This document shows, piece after piece, positions 16,501 to 23,644 of a stretch of DNA of 64,000 bases. The stretch is taken from positions 1 to 64,000 of the IMG/VR virus record IMGVR_UViG_3300029914_000023, one strand, 5' to 3'. Numbering within the stretch: position 1 is the stretch's first letter; every line of letters begins with the position of its first letter. Made by a program: the position numbers and the translations under genes. Below the pieces are notes generated by a model that was not told the origin of the DNA, made no database searches, and worked only from the letters and a program-made list of their open reading frames with translations. This stretch comes from a virus.

Positions 16501-19143
16501 AATCCCCTGGAAACGTGGCGCGAATTGCGCTATCGTCTGGCCCCCGGACCAAGTGCTTTTCAGGCTCTAAAGTTTCAACGGCAGGTTGACCTACTTGAAG
16601 CTTCGCAGCACTTGATGTCATTTGGTAAGAAGCTAGTAGAAGCGATTCCTGACAAGTTAGAACGTTCGGGGTTTGCTGTTTGGGCTGAAGCTCATAGAGG
16701 ACCGGCAGGTCCACTTCAAGAAGGACAGGAATCCCTGCGACTTTCTGATCAGGAAGCGGAGCAGACTGTTCGGGAGCAACTTGCTCGACTCGAAGCTCGG
16801 CCTGGTGGAAAGAATTCTTACGAGGCTAAAGTATGGAGAGCAGCACTCAACCTCAGCAAAGAATCCAAGGACTTTCTTCAAAGCTATCAAAACTACGACA
16901 AGCTATTAGGACAGCAAGAAACAGACGCCGGGGTTCCCCACGAGATGCTAGAAGATTACTGGCAACACGTATGGAAACAACCCGGCTTAGTTAATTCAAT
17001 TGTGGGAGCTTTCAAGTCCTCGGTTGGCTGGCAGACGAAGGCATCATTCCAAAAGATGAGGACTCACATGTCCTACTTCGATGGAATTATGGCAGGGCTA
17101 GAGCCGGTGGACCTTGATGCGAACTTCCTTATCCAGAACAGAGCTACTGCTTCGGCGAAGGTTGTTGCTAATAGGCACTTTATCGAGGGTCTTCGCACTG
17201 TGAAGTGGGAAGACGGCTTGCCCCTGGCGCAGCTAAAAGGCTCGGGAGTACCTGTTCCGAATAATGCTACTCCCGGAGCAGGCGTTCTTATTAAGCCAGA
17301 CATCACGTCGGGTGCCAAAACAGCCGACGGAACTCCATATGTTACAAGTCCCCATCCATCACTTCGGGGATGGAAGTGGATGGCGAATGCTCCAGATGGA
17401 ACTCCTGTATTTGGACAAGCCGATGTAGAGATTCATCCGGCGGCCTGGAAGCAGATGAAGGCGGACTTCGAGTCTAGCTGGTGGAAGTCAAATCCCATCG
17501 GACGCGCTTTGATGAAGTCCAACCTCGCGCTTAAAACCTCCAAGCTGGCTTACTCCGTTTTTCACCCGGTTGCTTTGGAACAACACGCTGCCGCAAGAAC
17601 AGTTCTGGCTAAGCTGCGAGGTATTAATACCTCGATTGAACTCCCGGACGGAACTAAGATCGATCCCTCTATCCGAATGCTAATGCCGTGGGATAAAGAG
17701 TTTAAGATCGATCCGAGCGACCCGCTACAGCGCATGGGATTACTCTCTGGCCTGAACATTAGTCCCGAGAATCTCCAGAGTATGTACGGTGGTGGTGGAC
17801 CGGGTATTTCTAAGGTCCCCTTCCTTGGGGCTATCAATTCGGTTATTCACGACTACACTACGCACTCAGTCATTCCGAAGTTCGCTATGGGATCGTATAT
17901 TACGAATTTCCATACAAACCTGGCCCGCTTCTACACAGACTTTCAAGGACGAGCGCTAAAAGAAATGGGGTATGATTCCATCTCTTCAGCACCCCAGGAA
18001 GCAGTGAAGAACGCTAACGATGCCGCGATGTGGCAGATCAGCCGCATGAGTGCCAAACAGGCGAACTACTCAAACGGCCTTACTCCGCTTACCGATATTC
18101 CCGGATTTCGGGGAGCAACCGCCGCAGATACCGCGAGGTTCTTCTTGCTGGCCCCGCAATTCCTGTTTAATCGTGGAATGCTGATGCTGGACGCTGCCAA
18201 ACCAGGTGGCGCTCAGACTCTTCAGTCTATGGCGGTTCAGGGCCTAGCTACCTTCGCCTTCTGCTACGCTGTAAATAGGCAGACTCAGGGTGACGATTGG
18301 GAACCGGACGTTCATACTTGGAACAAGATTGTGGTGGGTAAAGAGGGTGAAGCTCGTCATGAATTTACCATGCGTTCAGAGCTATCTGACGCGGTGGATA
18401 TGTATGACGATCCTCGCCGCTTTATGCAGTACCGTCTCGCACCTTCAGAGCGGCCTGTCGCAGATGCCTTAACGGGCAAAGATGTCTATGGGAATCAGAT
18501 CACAAAGACTCAAATGTCCTTGGACGCGATAACCGCAGGCTCTCCTATTCCAATTGAGGGCTTTGCTGATCTCCTGGCACCCCATTATGATGCCACGCTA
18601 AGAGCCACAAAAGGCTCCGACGCTGTGTTTAATGGATTAGCTGCGGGTCTTGGTTTTCGTAGAGGGCAATACAGAACAGCGACGGAGCGCCTGATAAACC
18701 AGAACTTCAACGCTATCAAAGCTCCTCAGACCACCGACGAGCTTGCATTAGAGCAGAAGGCAACCTTTCGTCAGTTGCGAGACAAGTACCGGCAGGGGCA
18801 GTTACAGCCTGATGATATTGAAAAGGCTGTGAATGATCCTAACGGTAATTTGAAAGTATCAGAGATTCCCTACCTGTTCCGTACAGCAACCCAACCTAGA
18901 TTCGTAACCCAAGCAGAACATCTGGAGTATGGTCAGGTCCTTGCTGCTTGGCAAAAAGGCACTACCCTAGAGAAGTACGCTCTTCTTCCTGTTCTGGAAA
19001 AGAAAGTCGCAACCCTCGCACCTTCTGTACAAGCAGAAGCGCTAGACCGGCTGGAGAATTTCCAAAACTCACTGTCTGAAGAGAAACAAGCAGAACTTCA
19101 GACGCTGCTTCAAAAGAAACTAGAAGTGGAGAATCCTAAGTGA
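13525..19143 (+). CDS. Giant internal virion protein (polyvalent-protein type)
   Basis: 1872 residues, the largest protein here. It opens with three tandem YTDLP repeats (residues 4-33), has a membrane-like Ala/Gly segment near 150-190, a Pro/Glu/Gln-rich linker (about 300-470) and a long helical remainder. Residues about 1510-1600 (ARFFLLAPQFLFNRGMLML, then a hydrophobic stretch) resemble large polyvalent protein-associated domains of phage ejection proteins. I see no clear nuclease, polymerase or lysozyme signature. It is likely injected with the DNA, possibly forming part of a trans-envelope channel. Confidence 0.65.
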   Translation: MPKYTDLPSTNGPQYTDLPSSGGPQYTDLPQAAPQKPAATGAGPHNATVSAYTPGFWESARNMIFNTSVGDAIRRNVPIAPDWMKSHLNPQTEDAERQHGQTLSFEEMGRWGQSGAERPSGPRQATTRVLQAASGFTTPGMMLGAAMLGPAAEVVAGATPVIAPVAEHAIPLAFTGMAAYGAGKGVVNEAQYGEAYLKAKGLLEEAQQKGDTDRADEIQKYLTHLHDAMWQTGGDVAANAAMAYLGRRGLPEMIKGFKGEGKFIGPRVDPADHAYWEGMIPGSLRSQWAAGNTEATPQTARNPWGNLTKGSGPGMPPPPNVPPIINPQQLNLPLVRNLIPDPPAQGSFDFSQLPEQRLAARGPEVEANGQLRLFPNEPRQMELRPEERPAGVPEGPSAQTAFQFPENPWQMPLDFNQPAPKARPAEPVAPKVEPQAETAQTNPAEAAPHQATNPSPETEPTAKPTLKKRGNVAQAKLLENSVLRPIIQTVQKLVALHQAGEDRMHVDRAVRASTQSLFTQADLDEFRKVDPNFTIPRTADRPFLDTTTSFDNLDASEQQTVRTVAKHLGIEPEDLQQENGEWRISDDQLHKLDAMLEDGKKPTSSGEIAPLARIDAGNAAVAGLKNSRSLRELMTPEAKAALEAEEAATPTRATPEDSMASVVAGDLDPQTRDAIKVSQAQTYGLSDANLLGLTEDNPALYEARLRGLQGVLQAAIDRGVQALRERIPEWEQKRSGTSKPSSLAQEVDALPDAVKAQLPKELYDPKHTGASPGDTAETGNVQEPVQGATATETAPAAQAATQPTNAKGTGSNLVEKVHSLAQSLREQHGDQVAGALSKIWGAIKEKYSDPDSIAKIVHRALLHYQKNLQSGIENPLDSTLAAIERMPGESGAQTTLHSNPLGEVWDRAMKLEAPIGAEMPPGLEPHPLEHPIDSLMDGLGTPKSRTVFQRIGNWVSSEVLKATRIARALTPDLEGQWAAAKIGFDKIRDALKNPLETWRELRYRLAPGPSAFQALKFQRQVDLLEASQHLMSFGKKLVEAIPDKLERSGFAVWAEAHRGPAGPLQEGQESLRLSDQEAEQTVREQLARLEARPGGKNSYEAKVWRAALNLSKESKDFLQSYQNYDKLLGQQETDAGVPHEMLEDYWQHVWKQPGLVNSIVGAFKSSVGWQTKASFQKMRTHMSYFDGIMAGLEPVDLDANFLIQNRATASAKVVANRHFIEGLRTVKWEDGLPLAQLKGSGVPVPNNATPGAGVLIKPDITSGAKTADGTPYVTSPHPSLRGWKWMANAPDGTPVFGQADVEIHPAAWKQMKADFESSWWKSNPIGRALMKSNLALKTSKLAYSVFHPVALEQHAAARTVLAKLRGINTSIELPDGTKIDPSIRMLMPWDKEFKIDPSDPLQRMGLLSGLNISPENLQSMYGGGGPGISKVPFLGAINSVIHDYTTHSVIPKFAMGSYITNFHTNLARFYTDFQGRALKEMGYDSISSAPQEAVKNANDAAMWQISRMSAKQANYSNGLTPLTDIPGFRGATAADTARFFLLAPQFLFNRGMLMLDAAKPGGAQTLQSMAVQGLATFAFCYAVNRQTQGDDWEPDVHTWNKIVVGKEGEARHEFTMRSELSDAVDMYDDPRRFMQYRLAPSERPVADALTGKDVYGNQITKTQMSLDAITAGSPIPIEGFADLLAPHYDATLRATKGSDAVFNGLAAGLGFRRGQYRTATERLINQNFNAIKAPQTTDELALEQKATFRQLRDKYRQGQLQPDDIEKAVNDPNGNLKVSEIPYLFRTATQPRFVTQAEHLEYGQVLAAWQKGTTLEKYALLPVLEKKVATLAPSVQAEALDRLENFQNSLSEEKQAELQTLLQKKLEVENPK
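14869..14890 (+). repeat. 22-bp dispersed element inside a coding region
   Basis: CACCAGGC, TAC, AAACCCCTCCC lies within the giant virion gene and is translated as HQATNPSP in a disordered linker. Its survival in a reading frame argues that the DNA motif was inserted or selected independently of coding. Confidence 0.75.
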
Positions 19144-19523
19144 AATACGAACAAGCGACTGGTCGTCTACTTGAAGACGATGGAAAAGTAATTGGCTACG
19201 GGTGGGCGGGTCACTTGCAAGGCCGTAACAATCCTGCGATGCAAGATGTCAAAGGTGTTGGGCCTCTTCCGAAGGGAAAGTACATGGTGGGGGACCCCGA
19301 AGATGGAACACATCTGGGGCCTCTAGCCTTCCCTCTAACCCCTGATCCCGCGAACGAGATGTTCGGTCGTAACGCATTCTTCATTCACGGAGCGAGTGCA
19401 GAACACCCGGCGCTATCCAGCGACGGCTGCATCATCCAAGGTCGAATCGCCCGCGAATATGTGAAGATAAAAACAGGGCAGGCCCCGAAGGACTCTACCC
19501 TAAGACAACTCGAAGTTGTATAA
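19140..19523 (+). CDS. Tlde1/DUF2778-type cell-wall enzyme (endolysin candidate)
   Basis: 127 residues overlapping the previous stop (TGAAATA). The pattern YEQATGRLL...G.GPLPKGKYMV...HLGPLAFPLTPDP...FGRNAFFIHG...SSDGCII matches the DUF2778/Tlde1 fold, an L,D-transpeptidase-like family acting on peptidoglycan peptides; the His of IHG and the Cys of SDGCI are the expected catalytic pair. As the last rightward gene before a terminator, it is a likely lysis or entry enzyme. It has no signal peptide, so it would need a holin or virion delivery. Confidence 0.75.
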   Translation: MKYEQATGRLLEDDGKVIGYGWAGHLQGRNNPAMQDVKGVGPLPKGKYMVGDPEDGTHLGPLAFPLTPDPANEMFGRNAFFIHGASAEHPALSSDGCIIQGRIAREYVKIKTGQAPKDSTLRQLEVV

Positions 19524-19531
19524 ACAAGAAT

Positions 19532-19560
19532 GCCCCGGCTAATCACCGGGGCTTTTCTTT
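19532..19560 (+). terminator. Rho-independent terminator
   Basis: GCCCCGG and CCGGGGC form a 7-bp stem around CTAATCA, followed by TTTTCTTT. It ends the rightward structural operon, facing the end of the leftward operon. Confidence 0.85.
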
Positions 19561-19571
19561 GTCTAAAATAT

Positions 19572-19594
19572 GGGAGGGGTTTTAAGCCTGGTGT
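19572..19594 (-). repeat. 22-bp dispersed element, reverse copy
   Basis: GGGAGGGG, TTTTAA, GCCTGGTGT on the plus strand, touching the stop codon of the leftward gene 19594-19857. With the copy at 20705 it brackets the recombinase module in inverted orientation. Confidence 0.8.
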
Positions 19595-19857
19595 TATGCA
19601 CCTGGTCCGTATGGCCCCTTCTTCGCTTCCTTCTCTAGGAGAGTTCGTCTGAGCTTCTCCAGAGCTTTGGCGTTCTTACCCTTGATTAGTTTGTAAGCAT
19701 TCTTCCAAGCCTTCTTGGGATGCTGCCCGGTCGCAATGACCGGACTCATCTCAGTGGGCCAGAAGATGCAGAACCCTTGTAGCGCATTGTAGCCTGTACA
19801 ACCAGCTTCCGGAAATGCGTCCCGGACCTCCTGCATCATTTCACGTAGGTCTGGCAT
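19594..19857 (-). CDS. Hypothetical protein downstream of the recombinase
   Basis: 87 residues with a Cys-containing N-terminal part (FPEAGCTGYNALQGFCIFWP) and a Lys-rich helical tail. It overlaps the end of the recombinase gene by 17 bases, so it is in the same transcript. It could be an excision or accessory factor by position only. Confidence 0.6.
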   Translation of the reverse strand: MPDLREMMQEVRDAFPEAGCTGYNALQGFCIFWPTEMSPVIATGQHPKKAWKNAYKLIKGKNAKALEKLRRTLLEKEAKKGPYGPGA

Positions 19858-20707
19858 CGCGGTATTCCTCGGGGACCGGAAGCCGATTCACGGCGTCTCG
19901 GGTTGTTTGACTGTCGGCGGGTGTGAGGTACTTGCTCGTCGTAGATATGTTTTTATGTCCAAGCAAATCCTGCACGAGTTTGAGATCGGCTCCTGATCTA
20001 AGCAGGGTAGTAGCGAATGATCTTCGTGCCGTTCTAATTCCTCGCGGCTGTATGCCCGCCCTGCGGCAAATGGCATTCCAGTGGTAACGGATGCTGGCCG
20101 CGTCTTTCGCGTACCCTTCAAAGATTCGACCATCCGGAATATTCTCCACTGTCTTTATAACCCAAGCCGGAAGCGGAATCTCATGGTTCCGTCCAGTCTT
20201 CATTTTAGTCGCTGGTATCGATAAGCAAAGGCGTTCGTAATCTATATCGGATTTTTCCAGAGCCGCCAATGTCTCTCCCCTCAAGCCAGTATTCAGAGAC
20301 AAAGCAACCAAAATGTGATCCTGCGAAGAGAAGCAACCTTTTTGAAGGTCCATCTGTTCGGAAACACTTAAGGAGGTCTTCGGAGGTTCCTTCTCGCGCA
20401 GACGCTTGACTTGGGAGACCGGATTCCAGCATACCCTCTCCATTTGGAGGAGCCAGTTCCAGAATGCCCGGATGACTCCTAGTTCATAGTTTATGGTGCG
20501 AGGACTCACTCCATCCCGAAGCCGCCAGATGCGGAAGTCTTCGACATCACGTCGAGTGAAGTCCTCTGGTTTAGTTCGGTCGGGGAAGCGAGAGAAGAAA
20601 GATGTAAGAGACTTGCAGTACCGCTCGGCAGTCCGCTGAGTTGTTGTCAGCGTGACGTAACGCTCGAACGATGCTTGCAGGTCGTGAAGTTCTGATCGCT
20701 TAACCAC
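19841..20707 (-). CDS. Tyrosine recombinase / integrase
   Basis: 288 residues. The N-terminal SAM-like core-binding domain is about 5-95 (ERYCKSLTSFFSRF...). The catalytic domain has Arg in TGLRGETL, Lys near TKMKTG, Arg in RTARRSFATTLL, His in LLGHKN and the Tyr in TTSKYLT. The first His of the usual HxxR box is replaced (RTAR), a substitution to note. The GTG start lies inside a 22-bp dispersed element, whose GGAGGGG end would be an over-distant ribosome site. It probably mediates site-specific integration. Confidence 0.85.
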   Translation of the reverse strand: MVKRSELHDLQASFERYVTLTTTQRTAERYCKSLTSFFSRFPDRTKPEDFTRRDVEDFRIWRLRDGVSPRTINYELGVIRAFWNWLLQMERVCWNPVSQVKRLREKEPPKTSLSVSEQMDLQKGCFSSQDHILVALSLNTGLRGETLAALEKSDIDYERLCLSIPATKMKTGRNHEIPLPAWVIKTVENIPDGRIFEGYAKDAASIRYHWNAICRRAGIQPRGIRTARRSFATTLLRSGADLKLVQDLLGHKNISTTSKYLTPADSQTTRDAVNRLPVPEEYRDARPT

Positions 20708-20726
20708 CAGGCTGTAAACCCCTCCC
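20705..20726 (+). repeat. 22-bp dispersed element, forward copy at the recombinase start
   Basis: CACCAGGC, TGT, AAACCCCTCCC. On the minus strand it places GGGAGGGG upstream of, and supplies, the GTG start of the recombinase. Its other end touches the stop of the 29-residue gene 20726-20815. Confidence 0.8.
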
Positions 20727-20815
20727 TAGAAACGGCTTGCGCGTCCGCGAAGCCATCCGATGTTGTAGATGCCCCATGCAATGAGGATGAGTCCGGGTGT
20801 GATTAGAATTTCCAT
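20726..20815 (-). CDS. Tiny membrane protein
   Basis: 29 residues, MEILITPGLILIAWGIYNIGW then RGRASRF: one membrane segment and a basic tail. The start overlaps the preceding stop (TAATG), so it is coupled to the RlpA-like gene. Too short to assign. Confidence 0.55.
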   Translation of the reverse strand: MEILITPGLILIAWGIYNIGWLRGRASRF

Positions 20816-21318
20816 TAGTGTAATACCTCGACTAAGACTTGGGCGACTCCGGCCTTCTTCATTCCAAGACAAGTCGCCGCCGCCTCAGAGATGTCAAGGT
20901 CTCGGTTCTTACACCACGGACCTCGGTCGTTAATTCTTACTACCACCGACTTCCCCGTCTGGAAAAAGGTTAGCTTGATACGGGTTCCAAACGGGAGTGT
21001 CTTGTGGGCTGCTGTCAACAAGGACGGGTCGTAACGCTCCCCCGATGCTGTCCGCTTCCCATTGAACTTCTTGCCGTACCAACTCGCTGTCATCAGCAAC
21101 GGCTGCTTCGAGTTCGAGTTGTAGCTTTGCAAGTGCTCGCCATGCGACCTTCGTACTGTGCCGAACCCCGTCGGTGTCCACAGTACCGCTATCAAGAAGA
21201 TGGCGGAGAATAGTATCCTCTTGATCGGTAGACTTCTCCCTCGCCCAGTGGAGGGGTTGTCCTGGATTGTGCTGTAAATTGCCAATGTAGGATAACCTCG
21301 CAACTTCCACCAAAGCAT
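20815..21318 (-). CDS. RlpA-like double-psi beta-barrel protein
   Basis: The C-terminal 95 residues (TASWYGKKFNGKRTASGERYDP...LPFGTRIKLT...VVVRINDRGPW...DLDISEAAA) are a classic RlpA barrel, as in septal lytic transglycosylases that cleave glycan strands. A hydrophobic stretch (LPIKRILFSAIFLIAVLW) upstream could export it. The start is uncertain: everything before the barrel lies over another gene in a different frame (20930-21394). An ATG just before the barrel (MTASWYG) lacks a clear ribosome site. It is a possible lysis or peptidoglycan-remodelling enzyme. Confidence 0.7.
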   Translation of the reverse strand: MLWWKLRGYPTLAIYSTIQDNPSTGRGRSLPIKRILFSAIFLIAVLWTPTGFGTVRRSHGEHLQSYNSNSKQPLLMTASWYGKKFNGKRTASGERYDPSLLTAAHKTLPFGTRIKLTFFQTGKSVVVRINDRGPWCKNRDLDISEAAATCLGMKKAGVAQVLVEVLH

Positions 21319-21394
21319 CCGGGAAGTATTCGAATAACCCAGACCAGAGAGGAATAGTCTTCCGCTCTTTGGCCTCGGTCGGTAGATGTGCCAT
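20930..21394 (-). CDS. dATP/dGTP diphosphohydrolase-like (DUF5664 family)
   Basis: 154 residues. Residues 5-95 (AKERKTIPLWSGLFEYFPDALVEVARLSYIGN...ILRHLLD...HSTKVAWRALAKLQLELE) fit the family annotated as dATP/dGTP diphosphohydrolase N-terminal domain, found in phages that shape the nucleotide pool. The last 60 codons are read over the RlpA-like gene in another frame and look like passive sequence. The start overlaps the upstream nucleotidase stop by one base. Its likely role is purine dNTP adjustment during phage replication. Confidence 0.65.
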   Translation of the reverse strand: MAHLPTEAKERKTIPLWSGLFEYFPDALVEVARLSYIGNLQHNPGQPLHWAREKSTDQEDTILRHLLDSGTVDTDGVRHSTKVAWRALAKLQLELEAAVADDSELVRQEVQWEADSIGGALRPVLVDSSPQDTPVWNPYQANLFPDGEVGGSKN

Positions 21395-21981
21395 TATTCC
21401 ATCTCCTGAATCTTCGCCGTGAACTCTCCGAAGTCCTTCACCCGAGTCCAGTGACTAGGGATTTCATAGTCGGCATTGTGTGATTGATTCATCAGGAAGA
21501 TTTTAGTCTTGCCCTCTGTGGCCTTGTCGATGTCGATTAGATTCTCGATCTTGTCGTCTACGAAGGCGTCTAGCTTGAGGGCGGCGGATATTGGTCCCTT
21601 GTCACGTTCAACCAGCACAGTCGGGAACTGAACCCCAAGCTCGCTGATATGTAGCTGAGTCTGCTTCTGTACAGAGAAGCCCGCAGTCGGAATGCGGGCG
21701 GTGATGAAGTAAACATCATGTTCCTCTACTAGCCAAGGTAGATTCTCTGAAACGAATGGAAGCGTGACGCAGTTGTAAAAGAACCAGTTGTCGGTTTCTT
21801 TGATGTGGTCCCAGACCTTCTCAATGTCGGCCCGCGTGATCTTCCAATTCTTGAAAGACCAACTGCCAGGTGGCAATGGGAAGCGCCGCCCGAGGACGAT
21901 CTCCGCTTCTTGGCGGAAGGCAGAGATGAAGTCCACGAGTACGTCGTCCACATCGACTCCGATTCTAAGTCTTCGCGCCAT
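21394..21981 (-). CDS. 5'(3')-deoxyribonucleotidase (HAD superfamily)
   Basis: 195 residues from MARRLRIGVDVDDVL. The HAD nucleophile motif is DVDDVLVDF (Asp at 10 and 12). Motif II is YFITAR and motif IV is LDAFVDDKIENL. Length and order fit the NT5C-type deoxynucleotidases. It removes phosphate from dNMPs, so together with the neighbouring dNTP hydrolase it suggests control of the nucleotide pool. The start overlaps the end of the upstream phosphoesterase by 17 bases. Confidence 0.85.
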   Translation of the reverse strand: MARRLRIGVDVDDVLVDFISAFRQEAEIVLGRRFPLPPGSWSFKNWKITRADIEKVWDHIKETDNWFFYNCVTLPFVSENLPWLVEEHDVYFITARIPTAGFSVQKQTQLHISELGVQFPTVLVERDKGPISAALKLDAFVDDKIENLIDIDKATEGKTKIFLMNQSHNADYEIPSHWTRVKDFGEFTAKIQEME

Positions 21982-22756
21982 ACACCGTACCACCAAACGA
22001 AAATTTCCCGTTACTGACGATTACAGGATACACGTTGAAGTTGCTGTTCTTCTTCTCCGGTTCTTGCAATTCCACAATAGTGAATCCATTCACCCAAGCG
22101 GTTGGCCTATTCTGTAGGTAACTCGGGTTGGTGCTACAGGCCGCTGGAGAACTCCAAGCGATCCATTTGTCCCTCGCGCTATGCGGTAGGACCTTGGTGT
22201 AGCTCTGCGCTGTATGGAGATGACCATACAGAACCGATGTACAGAAGGATTCCACTGCTCGCTTCGAGTGGTACACAGAGGCTTGGTTGCCAATGCCAGT
22301 CAGACCTTCGCCGTGAACTGCGATCAACTTACCAAGCTGTTTCACTTCACCGAGTTTGAGGACTTCCCAGCCACGATCCTCTAGGCCGAGAAGCAGTGGC
22401 CGTTCGATGGTGCCCTGAAGTTCTGGCTGTTTCTCGATAAGCTGGGTTTCCCAAGCATCGTGATTGCCTGTGATCCACACTCTTTCTGCGGCATCGGGAA
22501 GCAGCGCTTCGATGGGAGATAGGACATTCACGTTGAACCCCAAGGTGTTAGCCTTGTAGGAACCAGTAGGCCGGAACAACGGCTTCCCTGCGGACCAGTG
22601 TCCAATCTCCTCGTTGTCAAGCTGATCTCCACCGAACAGGAAGCCAGCGATCTTACCTGAATTCCGTCCGACGAAATCCAAGATTGCATCCCAAGTCGGT
22701 TTGTGAATCTTGGGATAATGGATGTCGTAGACGGCAACCCATATATTACGAGGCAT
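21965..22756 (-). CDS. Calcineurin-like metallophosphoesterase
   Basis: 263 residues with the metal motifs in order: DIHYP, GGDQLDN, GNHDAWE, VHGEG and YGHLHT. First of three such enzymes within 6 kb. The substrate is not shown; phage members include DNA nucleases (Mre11-like) and nucleotide or RNA phosphatases. It is co-transcribed with a nucleotidase. Confidence 0.8.
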   Translation of the reverse strand: MPRNIWVAVYDIHYPKIHKPTWDAILDFVGRNSGKIAGFLFGGDQLDNEEIGHWSAGKPLFRPTGSYKANTLGFNVNVLSPIEALLPDAAERVWITGNHDAWETQLIEKQPELQGTIERPLLLGLEDRGWEVLKLGEVKQLGKLIAVHGEGLTGIGNQASVYHSKRAVESFCTSVLYGHLHTAQSYTKVLPHSARDKWIAWSSPAACSTNPSYLQNRPTAWVNGFTIVELQEPEKKNSNFNVYPVIVSNGKFSFGGTVYGAKT

Positions 22757-22770
22757 TTAGTATCCTTTGA

Positions 22771-23133
22771 TTAGTGAGGAAAGGGTAATGTTGGTTGCGC
22801 ATTGGCTTTAAGTGCGGCTTTGGAATCGGCGGACAGAACGTACCGCTTGTTTGCAGCATCTTCGCGGAGGTCTTGGACGAAGCTCTCGAACTCCACAGTA
22901 CGCTTGGCTTGCTCGAAGCGAGTCTCAAGCTGTTCCAGTGGGAACTCTTCCTCGCGGTATTCGATTCCATTTTGTGTGACCACAGGACGAGTGATGATAG
23001 CGTACTCTCGAATCTCAACAGTCGCTTCGGTGAGAGGAAATGCCTTTGTAGTGAAGCCCTTCACAAAGACCGGCTCTCCGGTTGTGATGATCTGGGCGAG
23101 GCCCTTCTTTACCGTGTATTTTGCTTTACTCAA
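22771..23133 (-). CDS. Hypothetical protein in the replication operon
   Basis: 120 residues, soluble, with a beta-rich N-terminal half (YTVKKGLAQIITTGEPVFVKGF) and a charged helical second half. It overlaps the upstream HNH gene by 8 bases. No family recognised. Confidence 0.65.
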   Translation of the reverse strand: MSKAKYTVKKGLAQIITTGEPVFVKGFTTKAFPLTEATVEIREYAIITRPVVTQNGIEYREEEFPLEQLETRFEQAKRTVEFESFVQDLREDAANKRYVLSADSKAALKANAQPTLPFPH

Positions 23134-23644
23134 TATCTAACTCCCGTTGAGGAGCGAACTCCTCAAAGTATTTTTGTTCCGCTACTATACGAGCACTCTT
23201 AGCTTCATCGAAGGATGCGTAATAGCCGAGGTTAATCTTCTTCTGATTGTACATAAGAGTCGCTTTCCAGGGTTTCTTCAGATGCTTACGTAATTCCAGA
23301 CCAGGAAAGCCAAGAGTATTATTCCTATTCAAGCCCTCCCGATTCCGACTATTCTGCGCAATTGAGGCTTTGCGCAGGTTAGAACGGGTGTTATTCAGCG
23401 TGTCATGATCCACGTGATCGACTTGGAATCCATCTTTAGGAGAACAACCGGCGACAACCCGATGAAGAGCGTAGCATTCCCGCTGACCAGTTAAAGGGGA
23501 CTTGATATAAGTGATCGCGTAAGGATGATTTCGCTTGAATGTAACGAGCCAACGATACGCAAGTAACCAAATATAATCATCGTCAACGTTAGTAAGGAGG
23601 TGGCTATTAGCTAAAGGAATCGTAATCACTGGCAATCCCCCCAC
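23126..23644 (-). CDS. Free-standing HNH homing endonuclease with AP2-like domain
   Basis: 172 residues. An N-terminal 'ITIPLANSHLLTNVDDDYIWLLAYRW' module is followed by HNH core VDHVDHDTLNNTRSNLRKAS and a C-terminal AP2-like DNA-binding part (LGYYASFDEAKSARIVAEQ). It is the same architecture as 28652-29149. It overlaps the polymerase stop by 19 bases. Likely a mobile gene that settled next to the polymerase. Confidence 0.85.
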   Translation of the reverse strand: MGGLPVITIPLANSHLLTNVDDDYIWLLAYRWLVTFKRNHPYAITYIKSPLTGQRECYALHRVVAGCSPKDGFQVDHVDHDTLNNTRSNLRKASIAQNSRNREGLNRNNTLGFPGLELRKHLKKPWKATLMYNQKKINLGYYASFDEAKSARIVAEQKYFEEFAPQRELDIE

